From positions 1 through 58,520 of the forward strand of contig JBFLXB010000023.1 of the NCBI GenBank assembly GCA_040757335.1: a stretch of 58,520 bases of DNA, in the 5' to 3' direction. The stretch comes from Nitrospirota bacterium (lineage in GTDB: Bacteria; Nitrospirota; Nitrospiria; 2-01-FULL-66-17). Both the position numbers and the translations under genes were made by a program. Position 1 is the stretch's first letter. Every line of letters begins with the position of its first letter. The notes beneath the pieces were generated by a model. That model had not been told where the DNA came from. It made no database searches and saw only the letters and a program-made list of their open reading frames with translations. Shown here piece by piece: positions 28,406 to 39,660 of this stretch.

Positions 28406-30027
28406 CGGCCGCGTTATCGTGGCGGCAGATCGCGGCCGCGGCGAGTTCCGGTCTCCTGCTCACCCTCAGTTTTCCCCGCCCGCAACTCGCGCTCGCCGCG
28501 TGGTTCGCGCTGGTGCCGCTGCTGTTGGCGATCGCGACGGCCTCGCGCCGCGGCGCCTTCCTCCTCGGGTGGATCGCGGGAGCCACGTTCTTCACCGGGT
28601 CGTTGCGGTGGCTCGTCTACACCATGGTGCACTACGGCCACCTGCCGGAATGGCTCGGTTACCCCCTGCTGCTGTTGTTGGCCGCCTATCTCGCGGTCTA
28701 CGTGGGGCTGTTTGCGTTGACCGCGCTGATTCTGGCGAACCAACGGACGTGGATACGTTTGGTCGCGCTCCCCGCGGCGTGGACCGCGGTCGAACTGACG
28801 CGCACGTACCTGTTCACGGGACTCCCGTGGGGCGCGCTCGGCTACTCGCAGGCCGGCACCCTGCCGGTGATCCAGATCGCGGAGTTCACCGGGGTGTACG
28901 GCGTCTCGTACCTGATTGTGTTCGTCAACACCGCGCTGGCCGTGGCGCTGGCAGCGATGCGTCCCACCGGGGAGATGCCGATGCCGATCCCGGTGGCGTC
29001 GTTTGTCCCCATGCAGGGCCCGCCCGTGTCTCTGCGCGGGGTAGCCGGACCGCTGGGCCTCGCCGTGCTGGCGCTTCTGGCCGTGCTGGTATACGGTCAC
29101 TGGCGCCTCGATCAGATTGCCGGGGCCATGGCGGAAACCACCCCCGTCACCGTCGCCGTGGTGCAGGGCAACATCGATCAGGACCGCAAGTGGGACCCGG
29201 CGTTTCGGCGAGAGACGATCGACCGGTACCAGGCCCTCACCCGCGAACAGGCGGATCAGCCGCTGGACTTGATCGTGTGGCCCGAGGCCGCGATGCCGTT
29301 CTTCTTCGAGCGGGATGTCGCGCACCGGGAGGAGTTGATCGAATTCGTGGTCAGAGAAGGCACGCCATTGCTCTTCGGCAGCCCGGCGGTCGAGTCAGCG
29401 GTCGGCGAACAGCCGCGGCTGTACAACAGCGCGTACGTGGTCACCGCGAACGGTGGGATTGCGGGCCGCTACGACAAGCTGCATCTGGTGCCCTTCGGCG
29501 AGTACGTGCCGCTCGAACGCCTGCTGTTTTTTGTGAACAAGATGGTCGACGGCATCGGAGAGTTCGTCCCCGGAGAGAACGCCACCGTGTTTAGGCTCGA
29601 CCGATTCCGGCTCGGCGTGATGATCTGTTTCGAGGTCGTGTTCCCGGAATTGACGCGGGCCGCGGTCCGGAACGGAGCCACGCTGATGGCCGCCATCACC
29701 AACGATGCCTGGTTCGGCCGCTCCGCCGCCCCCTACCAGCACCTCGACATGGTGGTGTTCCGCGCGGTCGAGAACCGGGTCCCCTTTGCGCGCGCCGCCA
29801 ACACCGGCATCTCCGGGTTCATCGACGCGACCGGACGTCTGGTCACCACGAGCGACCTATTCGTGCCGGCCACCCGCGTCGCCACGCTCGTCCCCAGGAT
29901 GGAGAAGACCTGGTACACGCGTTACGGTGACCTGTTCGCGTGGTTCTGCGCCGTGTTCGTGCTGGCGGTGTTGGCACGCGCGGCCCGCGAAGCTCGACGT
30001 GAGGCTTGTAGGGGCAAACCCTCGTGA
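28402..30027 (+). CDS. lnt: Apolipoprotein N-acyltransferase
   Basis: 541 residues from GTG. About seven N-terminal helices (to about 232) precede a nitrilase-fold domain. The catalytic triad is Glu295 (VWPEAAMPFF), Lys359 (RYDKLHLVPFGEYVP) and Cys409 (MICFEVVFPE). It adds the third acyl chain to lipoproteins in the inner membrane, the step before Lol sorting. The lolCD genes lie downstream in the same direction after prfB and lysS. Confidence 0.96.
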   Translation: MTAALSWRQIAAAASSGLLLTLSFPRPQLALAAWFALVPLLLAIATASRRGAFLLGWIAGATFFTGSLRWLVYTMVHYGHLPEWLGYPLLLLLAAYLAVYVGLFALTALILANQRTWIRLVALPAAWTAVELTRTYLFTGLPWGALGYSQAGTLPVIQIAEFTGVYGVSYLIVFVNTALAVALAAMRPTGEMPMPIPVASFVPMQGPPVSLRGVAGPLGLAVLALLAVLVYGHWRLDQIAGAMAETTPVTVAVVQGNIDQDRKWDPAFRRETIDRYQALTREQADQPLDLIVWPEAAMPFFFERDVAHREELIEFVVREGTPLLFGSPAVESAVGEQPRLYNSAYVVTANGGIAGRYDKLHLVPFGEYVPLERLLFFVNKMVDGIGEFVPGENATVFRLDRFRLGVMICFEVVFPELTRAAVRNGATLMAAITNDAWFGRSAAPYQHLDMVVFRAVENRVPFARAANTGISGFIDATGRLVTTSDLFVPATRVATLVPRMEKTWYTRYGDLFAWFCAVFVLAVLARAAREARREACRGKPS

Positions 30028-30102
30028 CGAGCGGCCGTGAGCCGTGATAGTATCGTCCACGCTATCGATGTCTAACACATACGGAAGAGTCGAACAACCC
30101 GA

Positions 30103-30284
30103 CAGGCTGCTCAAAAAGTTCCGGCTGCAAGGCCGCAGGGAGGAGGAAACCGGAGCGTACTGGGTCGTACGTGAGGATTTCCGACGGACCGAGAATCTGC
30201 ACTGCGCCGTAGGCGCAGCATGGAATCGTCCGTCTCTCTGCAGATGGCGAAGCAACGCTGCAGACGGACTTTTTCAGCAGCCTG
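30103..30284. repeat. Dispersed palindromic element, copy R3
   Basis: 182 bp bounded by CAGGCTGC and GCAGCCTG. The ends resemble R1 (CTCAAAAAG / CTTTTTCAG) and the centre has CGTACGTGAGG. The right end is 2 nt from the AAGGAGGAG ribosome site of prfB, so the element forms the prfB leader. The 75 bp between it and lnt show no gene. Confidence 0.8.
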
Positions 30285-30299
30285 CCAAGGAGGAGTGCC

Positions 30300-31416
30300 G
30301 TGATTCTCGAAGATTATCAGAGCCGATTTGAATCATTGCGCCAACGCATGATCACCCTGCGGGGGTATCTTTGACCACGCTCGCCTGACATCCCGCCTCG
30401 ACGAGCTCGAGCGCCTCGCCTCCACCCCGGATTTCTGGAACGACCAGCGTAAGGCCAAAACCCTCACGCAGGAAAAGGCCCGTCTGCAAAGAGAACTTGA
30501 CCAGTGGGGCTCCGCAGAGCGCTTGGCCGAAGACGTGACCGCGGCGATCGAGCTGTCCCGCGGCGGAGACGACTCGTTGCTCGGGGAACTCGCCTCGCAA
30601 CTCGACACCCTGGAACGTTCGATCTCCCAGCTCGAACAGGAAAAACTGCTCTCCGGAGAGAAGGACATCAACTCCGCGTTCGTGACGATTCACCCGGGCG
30701 CGGGCGGCACCGAGTCGCAAGACTGGGCCCAGATGCTGATGCGCATGTACATGCGCTGGGCCGAGCGCGCCGGCTACGGCGTGGAAATGATCGACCTGCA
30801 ACCCGGCGACGAAGCCGGCATTAAAGACGCGACCTTCATGGTGAAGGGCGAGTACGCCTACGGCCGCCTGCGGGCCGAGGCCGGCGTGCACCGGTTGGTG
30901 CGCATCTCGCCGTTCGACGCGAACAAACGGCGGCATACGTCGTTTGCGTCCGTGTTCGTGTACCCCGAAATCGAGGACGACATCGACATCGTGATCGACG
31001 AAAAGGACCTGCGCATCGACACCTACCGTGCCTCCAGCGCCGGCGGGCAGCACGTGAACAAGACTTCGTCGGCCGTCCGAATCACGCACCTGCCCACTGG
31101 CATCGTCACCCAGTGCCAGAACGAACGCTCGCAGCACCAGAACAAGGAAGTCGCGATGCGCGTGCTGCGCGCCGAGTTGTACGAGATGGAGCAGCGCAAG
31201 AAGGACGAAGAAGTCGCCAAACTCGCCGGCGAAAAGAAAGACATCGCCTGGGGCAGCCAGATCCGCTCCTACGTGTTCCAGCCCTACCAAATGGTCAAAG
31301 ACCACCGCACCGGCAAAGAAGTCGGCAACGTCTCCGCGGTGATGGACGGCGAAATCGACGAGTTCATCGAGGCGTACCTTATGCAGCAGGCCGCTGGCGC
31401 GGCCGCAAAGCGGTAA
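30300..31416 (+). CDS. prfB: Peptide chain release factor 2, made by programmed +1 frameshift
   Basis: Two reading frames joined: 30300-30371 (24 codons from GTG) and 30373-31416 (347 codons), 371 residues in all. The GTG has AAGGAGGAG just upstream. The GGQ motif in SAGGQHVNKTSSAVR triggers peptide release, and the SPF tripeptide in VRISPFDANKR reads UGA/UAA stops. The in-frame UGA at 30372 must be bypassed for full-length product, the classical RF2 autoregulation. Calling only the second frame would lose the start of the protein. Confidence 0.96.
30361..30375 (+). other. RF2 programmed frameshift site
   Basis: The string GGGGGTATCTTTGAC combines an internal Shine-Dalgarno-like GGGGG, the slippery CTT codon and the UGA stop followed by C. 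This is the canonical site except for one base 5' of the G-run. Slippage by one nucleotide from CTT (30369-30371) skips T30372 and continues at GAC. Confidence 0.95.
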
Positions 31417-31460
31417 GCTGCTGCTATTCACGCCGTCGGGCAGTAGATTCGTGGTTGGAG

Positions 31461-31492
31461 TTATACGCAGTTTGGTTCCAACCTGCGTATAA
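31461..31492. terminator. Hairpin between prfB and lysS
   Basis: Perfect 10-bp stem TTATACGCAG / CTGCGTATAA with a small inner GGTT/AACC pairing. It is 45 nt after prfB and 84 nt before lysS. No T-run follows, so it may be a weak terminator or a structured lysS leader. Confidence 0.4.
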
Positions 31493-31575
31493 GTCCCCGA
31501 AAGTCCATCTCGAAAGTATGCAACGCCGTTGCTTGCTAATCCCCCCATTCTTGCCCTATAGTGCCCCCGCTGCAT

Positions 31576-33057
<1,482 letters not shown>

Positions 33058-33089
33058 GGCTCGTCCATGAATCCCAACCCGCTACCCGC

Positions 33090-34340
33090 GTGAGCTACCA
33101 AGTCTTGATTGCCCTGCGCTACCTGCGCGCCAAGCGGCGCCAGCGAACCGTGTCTCTCAACACGTTCATCTCGATCGCCGGGGTCACGCTCGGGGTTGCG
33201 GCGCTGATCGCCACCCTCGCGGTGATGAGCGGGTTCGAGGAGAACCTGCGCGAGAAAATCCTCGGCACCAACGCCCACGTCGTGATCGTCGACCGCGCGC
33301 AGCGCCCCATCAAAGGCTACGAGGAACTGGTCAAAACCGTGTCGAAACTCCCCCACGTGGTCGCAGCCGCGCCGTTCATCTTCAATCAAGTCCTGCTCAC
33401 TGCCGAATCGAACGTCTCCGGCGTGGTCCTGCGCGGCATCGACCCCGCCACCGAGGGATCGGTCACAGACTTGGAGCGCAATTTGATCGACGGCCGCCTC
33501 GCTGACCTGACGACCGCGTTTCCCCCGCCCGAGGACAAGCCGGAGCTCTCGCCCCGGTTCGGCATCATCATCGGCAAGGAACTCGCGCTGCGTTTGGGCG
33601 TGTTTATGGGCGACACCCTCAACGTGGTGTCGCCGCAGGGCACCATGGGACCGTTCGGCATGGTCCCGAAGCTGCGGCCCTACCAGGTGGTGGGCATCTT
33701 CGACTCCGGCATGTACGACTACGACTCGTCGTTCGCGTATATTTCGATCGAGCAGGCCCAGGACTTTTTCCAGATGGGTGCCGCGGTCAACGGCATCGAG
33801 GTCAAGGTCGACGAGATCTTCCGGGCCGAACAGGTGGCGGTCGCCGCCGAATCCGCGCTAGGTGGGCAGTACTGGGTGCGCGACTGGCGCGAGATGAACC
33901 GCAACCTGTTCTCAGCCTTGAAGCTCGAAAAGATCATCATGTTCATTATTTTGATTTTGATCATCCTGGTCGCCGCGTTCAACATCATCGGCACGCTCAC
34001 CATGATCGTGATCGAGAAGTCGCGCGAGATCGCGATCCTCAAAGCCATGGGCGCCACCCGGCGGGCGGTTATGGGCATTTTCATGCTGGACGGCCTCATC
34101 ATCGGCGGGGTGGGCGTGGTGATCGGCATCCCGTTGGGTTACCTGGTTTGCTGGGCGATCGAAACGTTCTACACGCTGCCCGCCGACGTCTACTACATCA
34201 GCCACATTCCGGTCCGGATCTACCCCTTCGACGTCGCGTTGGTCGCGGGCTCAGCCCTACTGATCACGTTTCTGGCCACGGTCTACCCCTCGTGGCAAGC
34301 GGGGCGCCTCGCGCCCGTCGAGGCTCTGCGGTATGAATGA
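33090..34340 (+). CDS. lolC: Lipoprotein-releasing ABC transporter permease LolC/LolE
   Basis: 416 residues from GTG. The first helix (about 20-45) follows the typical ALRYLRAKRRQRTVSLNTFISIAGVTLGVAAL start. A large periplasmic domain (about 50-265) and three more helices follow, the last ones carrying EIAILKAMGATRRAVMGIFMLDG. With LolD it extracts mature lipoproteins from the inner membrane for transfer to LolA. Only one permease gene is present, so a LolC/E homodimer or LolF-like system is likely. It overlaps lolD by 8 bp. Confidence 0.93.
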   Translation: MSYQVLIALRYLRAKRRQRTVSLNTFISIAGVTLGVAALIATLAVMSGFEENLREKILGTNAHVVIVDRAQRPIKGYEELVKTVSKLPHVVAAAPFIFNQVLLTAESNVSGVVLRGIDPATEGSVTDLERNLIDGRLADLTTAFPPPEDKPELSPRFGIIIGKELALRLGVFMGDTLNVVSPQGTMGPFGMVPKLRPYQVVGIFDSGMYDYDSSFAYISIEQAQDFFQMGAAVNGIEVKVDEIFRAEQVAVAAESALGGQYWVRDWREMNRNLFSALKLEKIIMFIILILIILVAAFNIIGTLTMIVIEKSREIAILKAMGATRRAVMGIFMLDGLIIGGVGVVIGIPLGYLVCWAIETFYTLPADVYYISHIPVRIYPFDVALVAGSALLITFLATVYPSWQAGRLAPVEALRYE

Positions 34341-35007
34341 GTCGATCATTCAGACCGAGGATCTTCACAAGTCGTTTGCGATCGGGCGCGACACCATCGA
34401 CGTGCTTCGCGGCATCAACCTGACCATTGCACGCGGCGAAATCGTGGGGTTGATCGGCGCATCCGGCGCGGGCAAGAGCACCCTCCTGCACCTGCTGGGG
34501 GGATTGGACCGCCCCACCACCGGCACCATCACCGTGGACGGCGTGCGGGTGGACCGACTGCGCGAGGCGGAGATCGAGCCGTTTCGCAACCGCACGGTGG
34601 GCTTTGTCTTCCAGTTTCACCACCTGCTGCCCGAATTCACGGCGCTGGAGAACGTGATGATGCCGGGACTGATCCGAGGGCTGAATCACGCCGAGATACG
34701 CGAACGCGCGCGACACATCTTGGACAACGTGGGACTCGGCGCCAGACTGGCGCATCGGCCGGGCGAACTCTCAGGCGGAGAGCAGCAGCGGGTGGCGATC
34801 GCGCGCGCGCTCGTGCTGGAACCGCCGGTCGTGCTCGCCGACGAACCCACCGGCAACCTGGACACCCACACCGGCGAAGAGGTGATCGCGGTGCTCAAAC
34901 GCCAGCATCAAGCCCGCGGCACGACCTTCCTGATCGTCACGCACAACGAAAAGCTCGCCCTGGAAGCAGATCGAGTGATCAGGATGGTCGATGGAAGGAT
35001 TGAATAG
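34333..35007 (+). CDS. lolD: Lipoprotein-releasing ABC ATPase LolD
   Basis: 224 residues, normal for LolD. Walker [11 protein letters not shown]-loop [12 protein letters not shown], signature [15 protein letters not shown], Walker [13 protein letters not shown] and the H-loop IVTHNEK are intact. It drives lipoprotein release with the permease encoded just upstream. A 9-bp stem hairpin follows the stop. Confidence 0.95.
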   Translation: MNESIIQTEDLHKSFAIGRDTIDVLRGINLTIARGEIVGLIGASGAGKSTLLHLLGGLDRPTTGTITVDGVRVDRLREAEIEPFRNRTVGFVFQFHHLLPEFTALENVMMPGLIRGLNHAEIRERARHILDNVGLGARLAHRPGELSGGEQQRVAIARALVLEPPVVLADEPTGNLDTHTGEEVIAVLKRQHQARGTTFLIVTHNEKLALEADRVIRMVDGRIE

Positions 35008-35024
35008 ACGGTCTGCTTCGGAAC

Positions 35025-35049
35025 CCGCCGTCTAGCCCTCAGACGGCGG
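35025..35049 (+). terminator. Hairpin after lolD
   Basis: Perfect 9-bp stem CCGCCGTCT / AGACGGCGG with a 7-nt loop, starting 18 nt after the lolD stop and touching the left end of repeat R4. No U-tract follows. Confidence 0.5.
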
Positions 35050-35247
35050 AGCCTGTTCAGGAGCGGTCAGATGCAAGGCGCCGCGAGAACCGGACCTGTA
35101 GGGGCGTATTGCAATACGCCCCTACCACGACGTGAGGACCGGAAAGCGCTTCGCGCGGCTCTCTCGCGCTGGCAATGACCACTTCCGCTCGCTTGGCGAA
35201 GCAAGCGCAGCGGCAACACCGCAGATGGCCGGTCATGGACAGGCTCC
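35048..35247. repeat. Dispersed palindromic element, copy R4
   Basis: 200 bp, the longest copy, bounded by GGAGCCTGT / ACAGGCTCC. It contains a perfect 28-bp nested palindrome at 35098-35125 (arms GTAGGGGCGTATTG and CAATACGCCCCTAC), nearly the same as in R2. An extra segment of about 55 bp separates the nested hairpin from the right arm. It lies between convergent lolD and the outer-membrane protein gene and directly abuts the latter's stop codon. Confidence 0.88.
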
Positions 35248-36312
35248 TCAGAAGCCCAGCGTGAGTTGCGCGACATACCGCCGATCCACCCGCTGCCCCG
35301 CAAACGTCCCCACCTCCTCGGCATACGTCGCCGCCGCCAGGGTCAGAATCCACAAATCAAGCGTGACGCCGGCCGTGTAATACCCTTGGTTCACGCCCGC
35401 CTGGATTGCCAGGATCTTGGGAAAACGCGCCTCGGCACCCAAATGAACTCGCTTGTAGAGGTCGTCATCCTCGGTGATCTCCTTGGTGAGGTCGTGGACC
35501 TCCAGAACCAAGGTGTTGGATAGCAGCCACAAATCGGGATGGAGTCCAACGCCCATGTGGAGCTGCTGCGGAATAACGCCCAGGGCTTCGAAATCCAAGT
35601 CGCCGAGGTTTTGCACCATGAGTGCGACGGACGGTCGCAACAGGACCGGGAAATTCACCTTCGTTCCGATGTCGAACGCGACATCGGTGGCTTTGGTCCG
35701 ATCCGCAAACGGGTCGAAGTCCACCACAATATCCGCGGCCTGGAATATCTTCTTCACGCCCTCGCGTCGCACGTATTTTCCGGTCGCCCCAACCTGCAGC
35801 GCGCCCTTCCAGAAGCCATACGCCACGCCCACGAGGCCGGCCGCGTCGACCTTGGCGTCGGTCACCACCTCCGGGTTCGCGGGATTCCGGACCTCCAGAT
35901 CCAAGACCGCGTCTCCGAGCACCCCGAAGGCGAAGTTGCGCATGTAAAAATTGGGGAAGAGCGCAACCTGCGCATGTTGGTGTTCGCCCACGTGTTGATT
36001 CAGGAAATCCGCCACCGCCGTCTCGTCGGTGCCCTCCAAGTCCTGGATATCCGAGGCCAGACCGAGACTGTTTTCCGACACGGACACATACGGGTTCAGG
36101 ATCGCGGCGCCGGCGCGCTCCACGTCGTTCAAGCCCGCCGGGTTATACAGCAGCGCGTTCTCGTCGTCGGACAGGGTGATAAACGCGCCCCCCATTCCGA
36201 GCGGACGCACTCCGCGAAACAAAGTGGGGTACTCCGCGGCCAAAGCCGGCCTACATGTTCCCCAAACGAGGGCCACCCCCACGATCGCCATCCATATCCG
36301 ACGTTGCATCAT
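35248..36312 (-). CDS. Outer-membrane beta-barrel protein (TraF/PorV-like)
   Basis: 354 residues with GAGGAG before two adjacent ATGs. A signal peptide ending LAAEY precedes RGVRPLGMGGAFITLSDDENALLYNPAGL, a motif of the FadL/PorV/TraF-like barrel superfamily in which a barrel and plug begin with GMGGA and YNPAG. The protein ends in Phe. Cargo and partner are unknown. It follows the lipoprotein gene by 24 nt, so the two form an operon. Confidence 0.82.
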   Translation of the reverse strand: MMQRRIWMAIVGVALVWGTCRPALAAEYPTLFRGVRPLGMGGAFITLSDDENALLYNPAGLNDVERAGAAILNPYVSVSENSLGLASDIQDLEGTDETAVADFLNQHVGEHQHAQVALFPNFYMRNFAFGVLGDAVLDLEVRNPANPEVVTDAKVDAAGLVGVAYGFWKGALQVGATGKYVRREGVKKIFQAADIVVDFDPFADRTKATDVAFDIGTKVNFPVLLRPSVALMVQNLGDLDFEALGVIPQQLHMGVGLHPDLWLLSNTLVLEVHDLTKEITEDDDLYKRVHLGAEARFPKILAIQAGVNQGYYTAGVTLDLWILTLAAATYAEEVGTFAGQRVDRRYVAQLTLGF

Positions 36313-36336
36313 CGGGCTCCTCTCCCTACCGCCTAG

Positions 36337-37104
36337 CTATGGAAGTGCCAAGAACGCTTGGAGCTCAACGTCCGACACGTCACTGTCGTTGTTCCCGTCG
36401 AGTTGAGTCTTAATCTCGGCGAGGTCGCTCGTTAAGTCCTCGTTCGACAACCCCACCCCTGCGAGTCCTTGGACGACAAGGTCGAGGTCATCAGAAATCT
36501 GGCTGACTGTCCCGTTTGCACTCTGGGCGCTCTGCACCTCAGTCAAGGTGGGGACGGTATTCGGTCTCCCGTTGGGTTTGAAACCGTTTGTGAGCTCAAC
36601 ACCGGCCGTCACCACAATGTCCGCCATGGCGGAAATGGCCATTTGGAGATACTGGTTAGGCGTCGGATTCGAAAGGTTGGCCAAGATCTCCACCGCCGCG
36701 TGCAAATCGGCAACGTCACCAGCGCTCGGTGACGGCATCAAGATGGAAAAACTGGAAAAGCTGTTGGTCGCCCCAATGGTCGTGTTCACCGAGTTCTCGA
36801 TCAAATCAAACACGTTAAGACCCGCACGACCGGAGTACGCGGATGCGAGGAGGCTGGCGGTCTCCGCGTCACAGGTAACAGCGGAAGGGTTCGTTCCACA
36901 CAGACCTTGCAAGATGGCGATGGCTTCGGTGTAATTCCCGTTGTCGATGGCGATCTTCGCCGACTCGATCTTGGCTTCGGCCGTATTGCCGTCGGCAAGG
37001 CTTTCGAACAGATTCTGGTCGCCGCACGCACCCAACGCCCCGGCAAGCAGTCCCACCCAGAAGGCGCTCACCACACGACGCGTGGAACGATTGGTCTTGG
37101 TCAT
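36337..37104 (-). CDS. Lipoprotein of unknown function
   Basis: 255 residues; the start has GAAGGAGA close upstream and a longer in-frame start is rejected. The lipobox LGAC gives a lipid-anchored Cys after about 24 residues. The helical mature part has a TPR-like opening (AKIAIDNGNYTEAIAILQGL) and ends with a D-x-N-x-D segment (DGNNDSDVSDVELQAF) resembling a calcium-binding dockerin/EF loop. I do not recognise the family. It is cotranscribed with the outer-membrane barrel and may be its periplasmic partner. Confidence 0.75.
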   Translation of the reverse strand: MTKTNRSTRRVVSAFWVGLLAGALGACGDQNLFESLADGNTAEAKIESAKIAIDNGNYTEAIAILQGLCGTNPSAVTCDAETASLLASAYSGRAGLNVFDLIENSVNTTIGATNSFSSFSILMPSPSAGDVADLHAAVEILANLSNPTPNQYLQMAISAMADIVVTAGVELTNGFKPNGRPNTVPTLTEVQSAQSANGTVSQISDDLDLVVQGLAGVGLSNEDLTSDLAEIKTQLDGNNDSDVSDVELQAFLALP

Positions 37105-37156
37105 CGCCTCTCCTTCACGCAGTCCACGCTCCGGACCGTGGTTGAACATGGGCTCC

Positions 37157-37184
37157 ACTATATCGGAGCACCAGGCCTTGTCAA
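37157..37184 (-). promoter_or_regulatory. Strong promoter for the lipoprotein/barrel operon
   Basis: On the minus strand TTGACA (37179-37184) and TATAGT (37157-37162) are spaced 16 nt, about 50 nt before the lipoprotein ATG. This is the best sigma-70 match seen in the window. Confidence 0.7.
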
Positions 37185-37229
37185 TTCCGGCTGATGGTGG
37201 TTGGAAGGGCACCCATGGGGGTCGCCCCA

Positions 37230-37580
37230 TTACGGTGAACGCGGTTCGGTGGGTGCTTCGGTGCTGATCTGGATCGCACGGAACACGTCGGTCCCGCGAA
37301 TGTTTTCGAAGAACTCGGCCTGCACTTTGATCCGTTTTCCCTTGTTGAGGCCGGGGTGCAGCCCGATCAGCGCGATGCTCTGGCCCGACGTGAAGCCCAC
37401 CGCGGTGACCGACAACATTTCTTTCTCATACGGCAATTCGGTGTGGATGATGTTGTCGATCTCACCGGACACCGTGACCTTGGTGCCTTTCTTCATGTTC
37501 GCGATTCCAGACCCGCCGCAGGCAAGCGGCAGCGCGACGAGGATAAGCACCAGCGTTTTTCGAAGCGGTTGAAGCGTCAT
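37230..37580 (-). CDS. Small lipoprotein coupled to trpA
   Basis: 116 residues; its ATG overlaps the trpA stop (ATGA). The lipobox LPLACGG puts the acylated Cys near residue 21. The mature part (about 95 residues) is beta-rich with KGTKVTVSGEIDNIIHT and GKRIKVQAEFFENI, suggestive of a small OB-like barrel. No family is recognised. A tryptophan-pathway role seems unlikely for a lipoprotein, so it probably just shares the transcript. Confidence 0.75.
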   Translation of the reverse strand: MTLQPLRKTLVLILVALPLACGGSGIANMKKGTKVTVSGEIDNIIHTELPYEKEMLSVTAVGFTSGQSIALIGLHPGLNKGKRIKVQAEFFENIRGTDVFRAIQISTEAPTEPRSP

Positions 37581-38428
37581 TCCGATCCCCCTGCCGATCC
37601 CCCTGCGACGGACACCTGCGACGGCGAAAGCGCGGCCTTCAGTGACGCCAGGTACGTCATCAACTCCTCACGACGGCGACGCGCGTCGGGTTGCGCTTGG
37701 AGCCGCTTGATCAGGGCGGACGCCACGATCACGCCGTCGGCCACTCCCGCGATCCGCCCCGCTTCCTCGGGCGTGGACACGCCGAATCCCACCGCCACCG
37801 GCAGATCGGTCGCGCGCCTGATCCTGGCCACCCCTTGCTCCACCTGGTCCAGCGCAGGCAGCTTGGCGCCGGTGATCCCGGTAAGCGACACATAGTATAA
37901 GAATCCTCCGCCCCGCTGTGCAATGAATTTGATGCGGGCCGACGGCGTGGTGGGCGCGATCAGATAGATCAGGTGCAATCCGTCCGCCCGGGTGGCCGAC
38001 TCGAGCGCCCCAGCTTCTTCCGGCGGCAGATCGGGCACGATCAAGCCGTCAACACCCGCTGCTGCCGCGTCGCGGGCCAACCGCTCGTCGCCGTACTGGA
38101 ACACCAGATTGTAGTAGGTCATGAACAACAGCGGGATCTGGACCGTCGCGCGCAGGCGACGAACCAGCGTGATCGCGTCCGCCAACCGCACCTTCTGGGT
38201 CAGGGCCCGTTCCGCGGACCGCTGGAGCACGGGGCCGTCCGCCAGCGGATCTGAAAATGGGATGCCGATCTCCAGCAGATCGGCACCGGCCGAGACGGCC
38301 GCGCGCGCCCACTCCTCGGTTGTGGTGAGGTCAGGGTCGCCCAGCATCACGTACGGAATCAGCGCCTTCTCGCCGCGTTCACGCAGTCGGGCGAAGGTCC
38401 GGTCGATGCGGTTGTCGGAGCGGGTCAC
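37577..38428 (-). CDS. trpA: Tryptophan synthase alpha subunit
   Basis: 283 residues from a GTG overlapping the trpB stop (GTGA). The catalytic Glu lies in [19 protein letters not shown] and the catalytic Asp in [15 protein letters not shown]. It cleaves indole-3-glycerol phosphate to indole and glyceraldehyde 3-phosphate and feeds indole to TrpB through the tunnel. It is the last enzyme gene of the trp operon. Confidence 0.96.
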   Translation of the reverse strand: MTRSDNRIDRTFARLRERGEKALIPYVMLGDPDLTTTEEWARAAVSAGADLLEIGIPFSDPLADGPVLQRSAERALTQKVRLADAITLVRRLRATVQIPLLFMTYYNLVFQYGDERLARDAAAAGVDGLIVPDLPPEEAGALESATRADGLHLIYLIAPTTPSARIKFIAQRGGGFLYYVSLTGITGAKLPALDQVEQGVARIRRATDLPVAVGFGVSTPEEAGRIAGVADGVIVASALIKRLQAQPDARRRREELMTYLASLKAALSPSQVSVAGGSAGGSE

Positions 38429-39660
38429 AACGCGATCCCCCTGATCTGCGCCACGTGCTGCACGTCTTTGTCTCCTCGCCCCGACAGGTTGACGATTACA
38501 ATATCCCGTTTCCCCATACGAGGCGCCAGGACTGCGAGGTGCGCAATCGCGTGCGCGGACTCCAACGCGGGGATGATCCCCTCGGTGCGGCCCAAGCGAT
38601 CGAATGCCTCGAGCGCCTCTTTGTCGGTCACGGACGCGTATTCGATCCGGCCCAGGTCGCGATACCACGCGTGCTCCGGTCCCACCGCGGAATAGTCCAA
38701 CCCGGCGGACACGGAGTGGGTGGTCTGAATCTGCCCATCGTCGTCCTGGAGCAGCACGGTCTTGGTGCCTTGGAACACCCCGATGCGTCCGCCGGCGAAT
38801 CGCGCCGCGTGCTGGCCCGTGGACACGCCCAGGCCGGCCGCCTCCACCCCGATCATCCGCACGCGGCGATCACGCAGGAACGCGGAAAACAGGCCGATGG
38901 CATTGCTCCCCCCTCCCACGCACGCCACCAAGAGATCCGGCACCCGGCCCTCCTGGCGCACGATCTGCCGCCTGGCTTCACGCCCGATGACCGCCTGAAA
39001 ATCCCGCACCATCATCGGATACGGGTGGGGGCCCAACACCGAACCCAAGATGTAGTGCGTGGTTCGCACGTTGGTGGTCCAGTCGCGCAGGGCTTCGTTG
39101 ATCGCGTCCTTGAGCGTGCGGCTTCCGGCGTCCACCGGAACGACGTTGGCGCCCAACAGCCGCATACGGAACACGTTGAGCGATTGGCGCGCCATGTCTT
39201 CGGTGCCCATGTACACGTCGCAGGACAAGCCCAGCAACGCCGCGGCCGTGGCCGTGGCCACGCCGTGCTGGCCCGCGCCGGTCTCGGCAATGACACGGCG
39301 TTTGCCCATGCGTTTGGCGAGCAGCGCCTGGCCGATCGTGTTGTTGATCTTGTGCGCGCCGGTGTGGCAGAGGTCCTCGCGTTTGAGATAGATCCTGGCC
39401 CTGCCCAGCGTCTTGCTCAGCCGCTCGGCAAAATACAACGGCGTGGGCCGCCCCACGAACTCGGCGAGCAGGCCGTCCAGCTCCGCGCGAAACCGTCGGT
39501 CCGTTCTGGCCTTCGCGTACTCGCGCACCAGTTCATCCAACGCCGGAATCAGCGTCTCGGGCACGAACCGGCCGCCGTACGCGCCGAAGTGGCCCGCCGC
39601 GTCGGGGACGCGTGAACTACGTCCCTTTGGCAGCTTGGATAAACGCGCGGATTTTCCCAT
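38425..39660 (-). CDS. trpB: Tryptophan synthase beta subunit
   Basis: 411 residues. The PLP-binding Lys is in [18 protein letters not shown], the phosphate-binding loop is GGGSNAIG and the catalytic Glu is in ETGAGQHG. It joins indole and serine to give tryptophan. The start overlaps the end of trpF by 44 bp; no later start of normal type exists before the conserved region, so the overlap is accepted. Confidence 0.96.
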   Translation of the reverse strand: MGKSARLSKLPKGRSSRVPDAAGHFGAYGGRFVPETLIPALDELVREYAKARTDRRFRAELDGLLAEFVGRPTPLYFAERLSKTLGRARIYLKREDLCHTGAHKINNTIGQALLAKRMGKRRVIAETGAGQHGVATATAAALLGLSCDVYMGTEDMARQSLNVFRMRLLGANVVPVDAGSRTLKDAINEALRDWTTNVRTTHYILGSVLGPHPYPMMVRDFQAVIGREARRQIVRQEGRVPDLLVACVGGGSNAIGLFSAFLRDRRVRMIGVEAAGLGVSTGQHAARFAGGRIGVFQGTKTVLLQDDDGQIQTTHSVSAGLDYSAVGPEHAWYRDLGRIEYASVTDKEALEAFDRLGRTEGIIPALESAHAIAHLAVLAPRMGKRDIVIVNLSGRGDKDVQHVAQIRGIAL

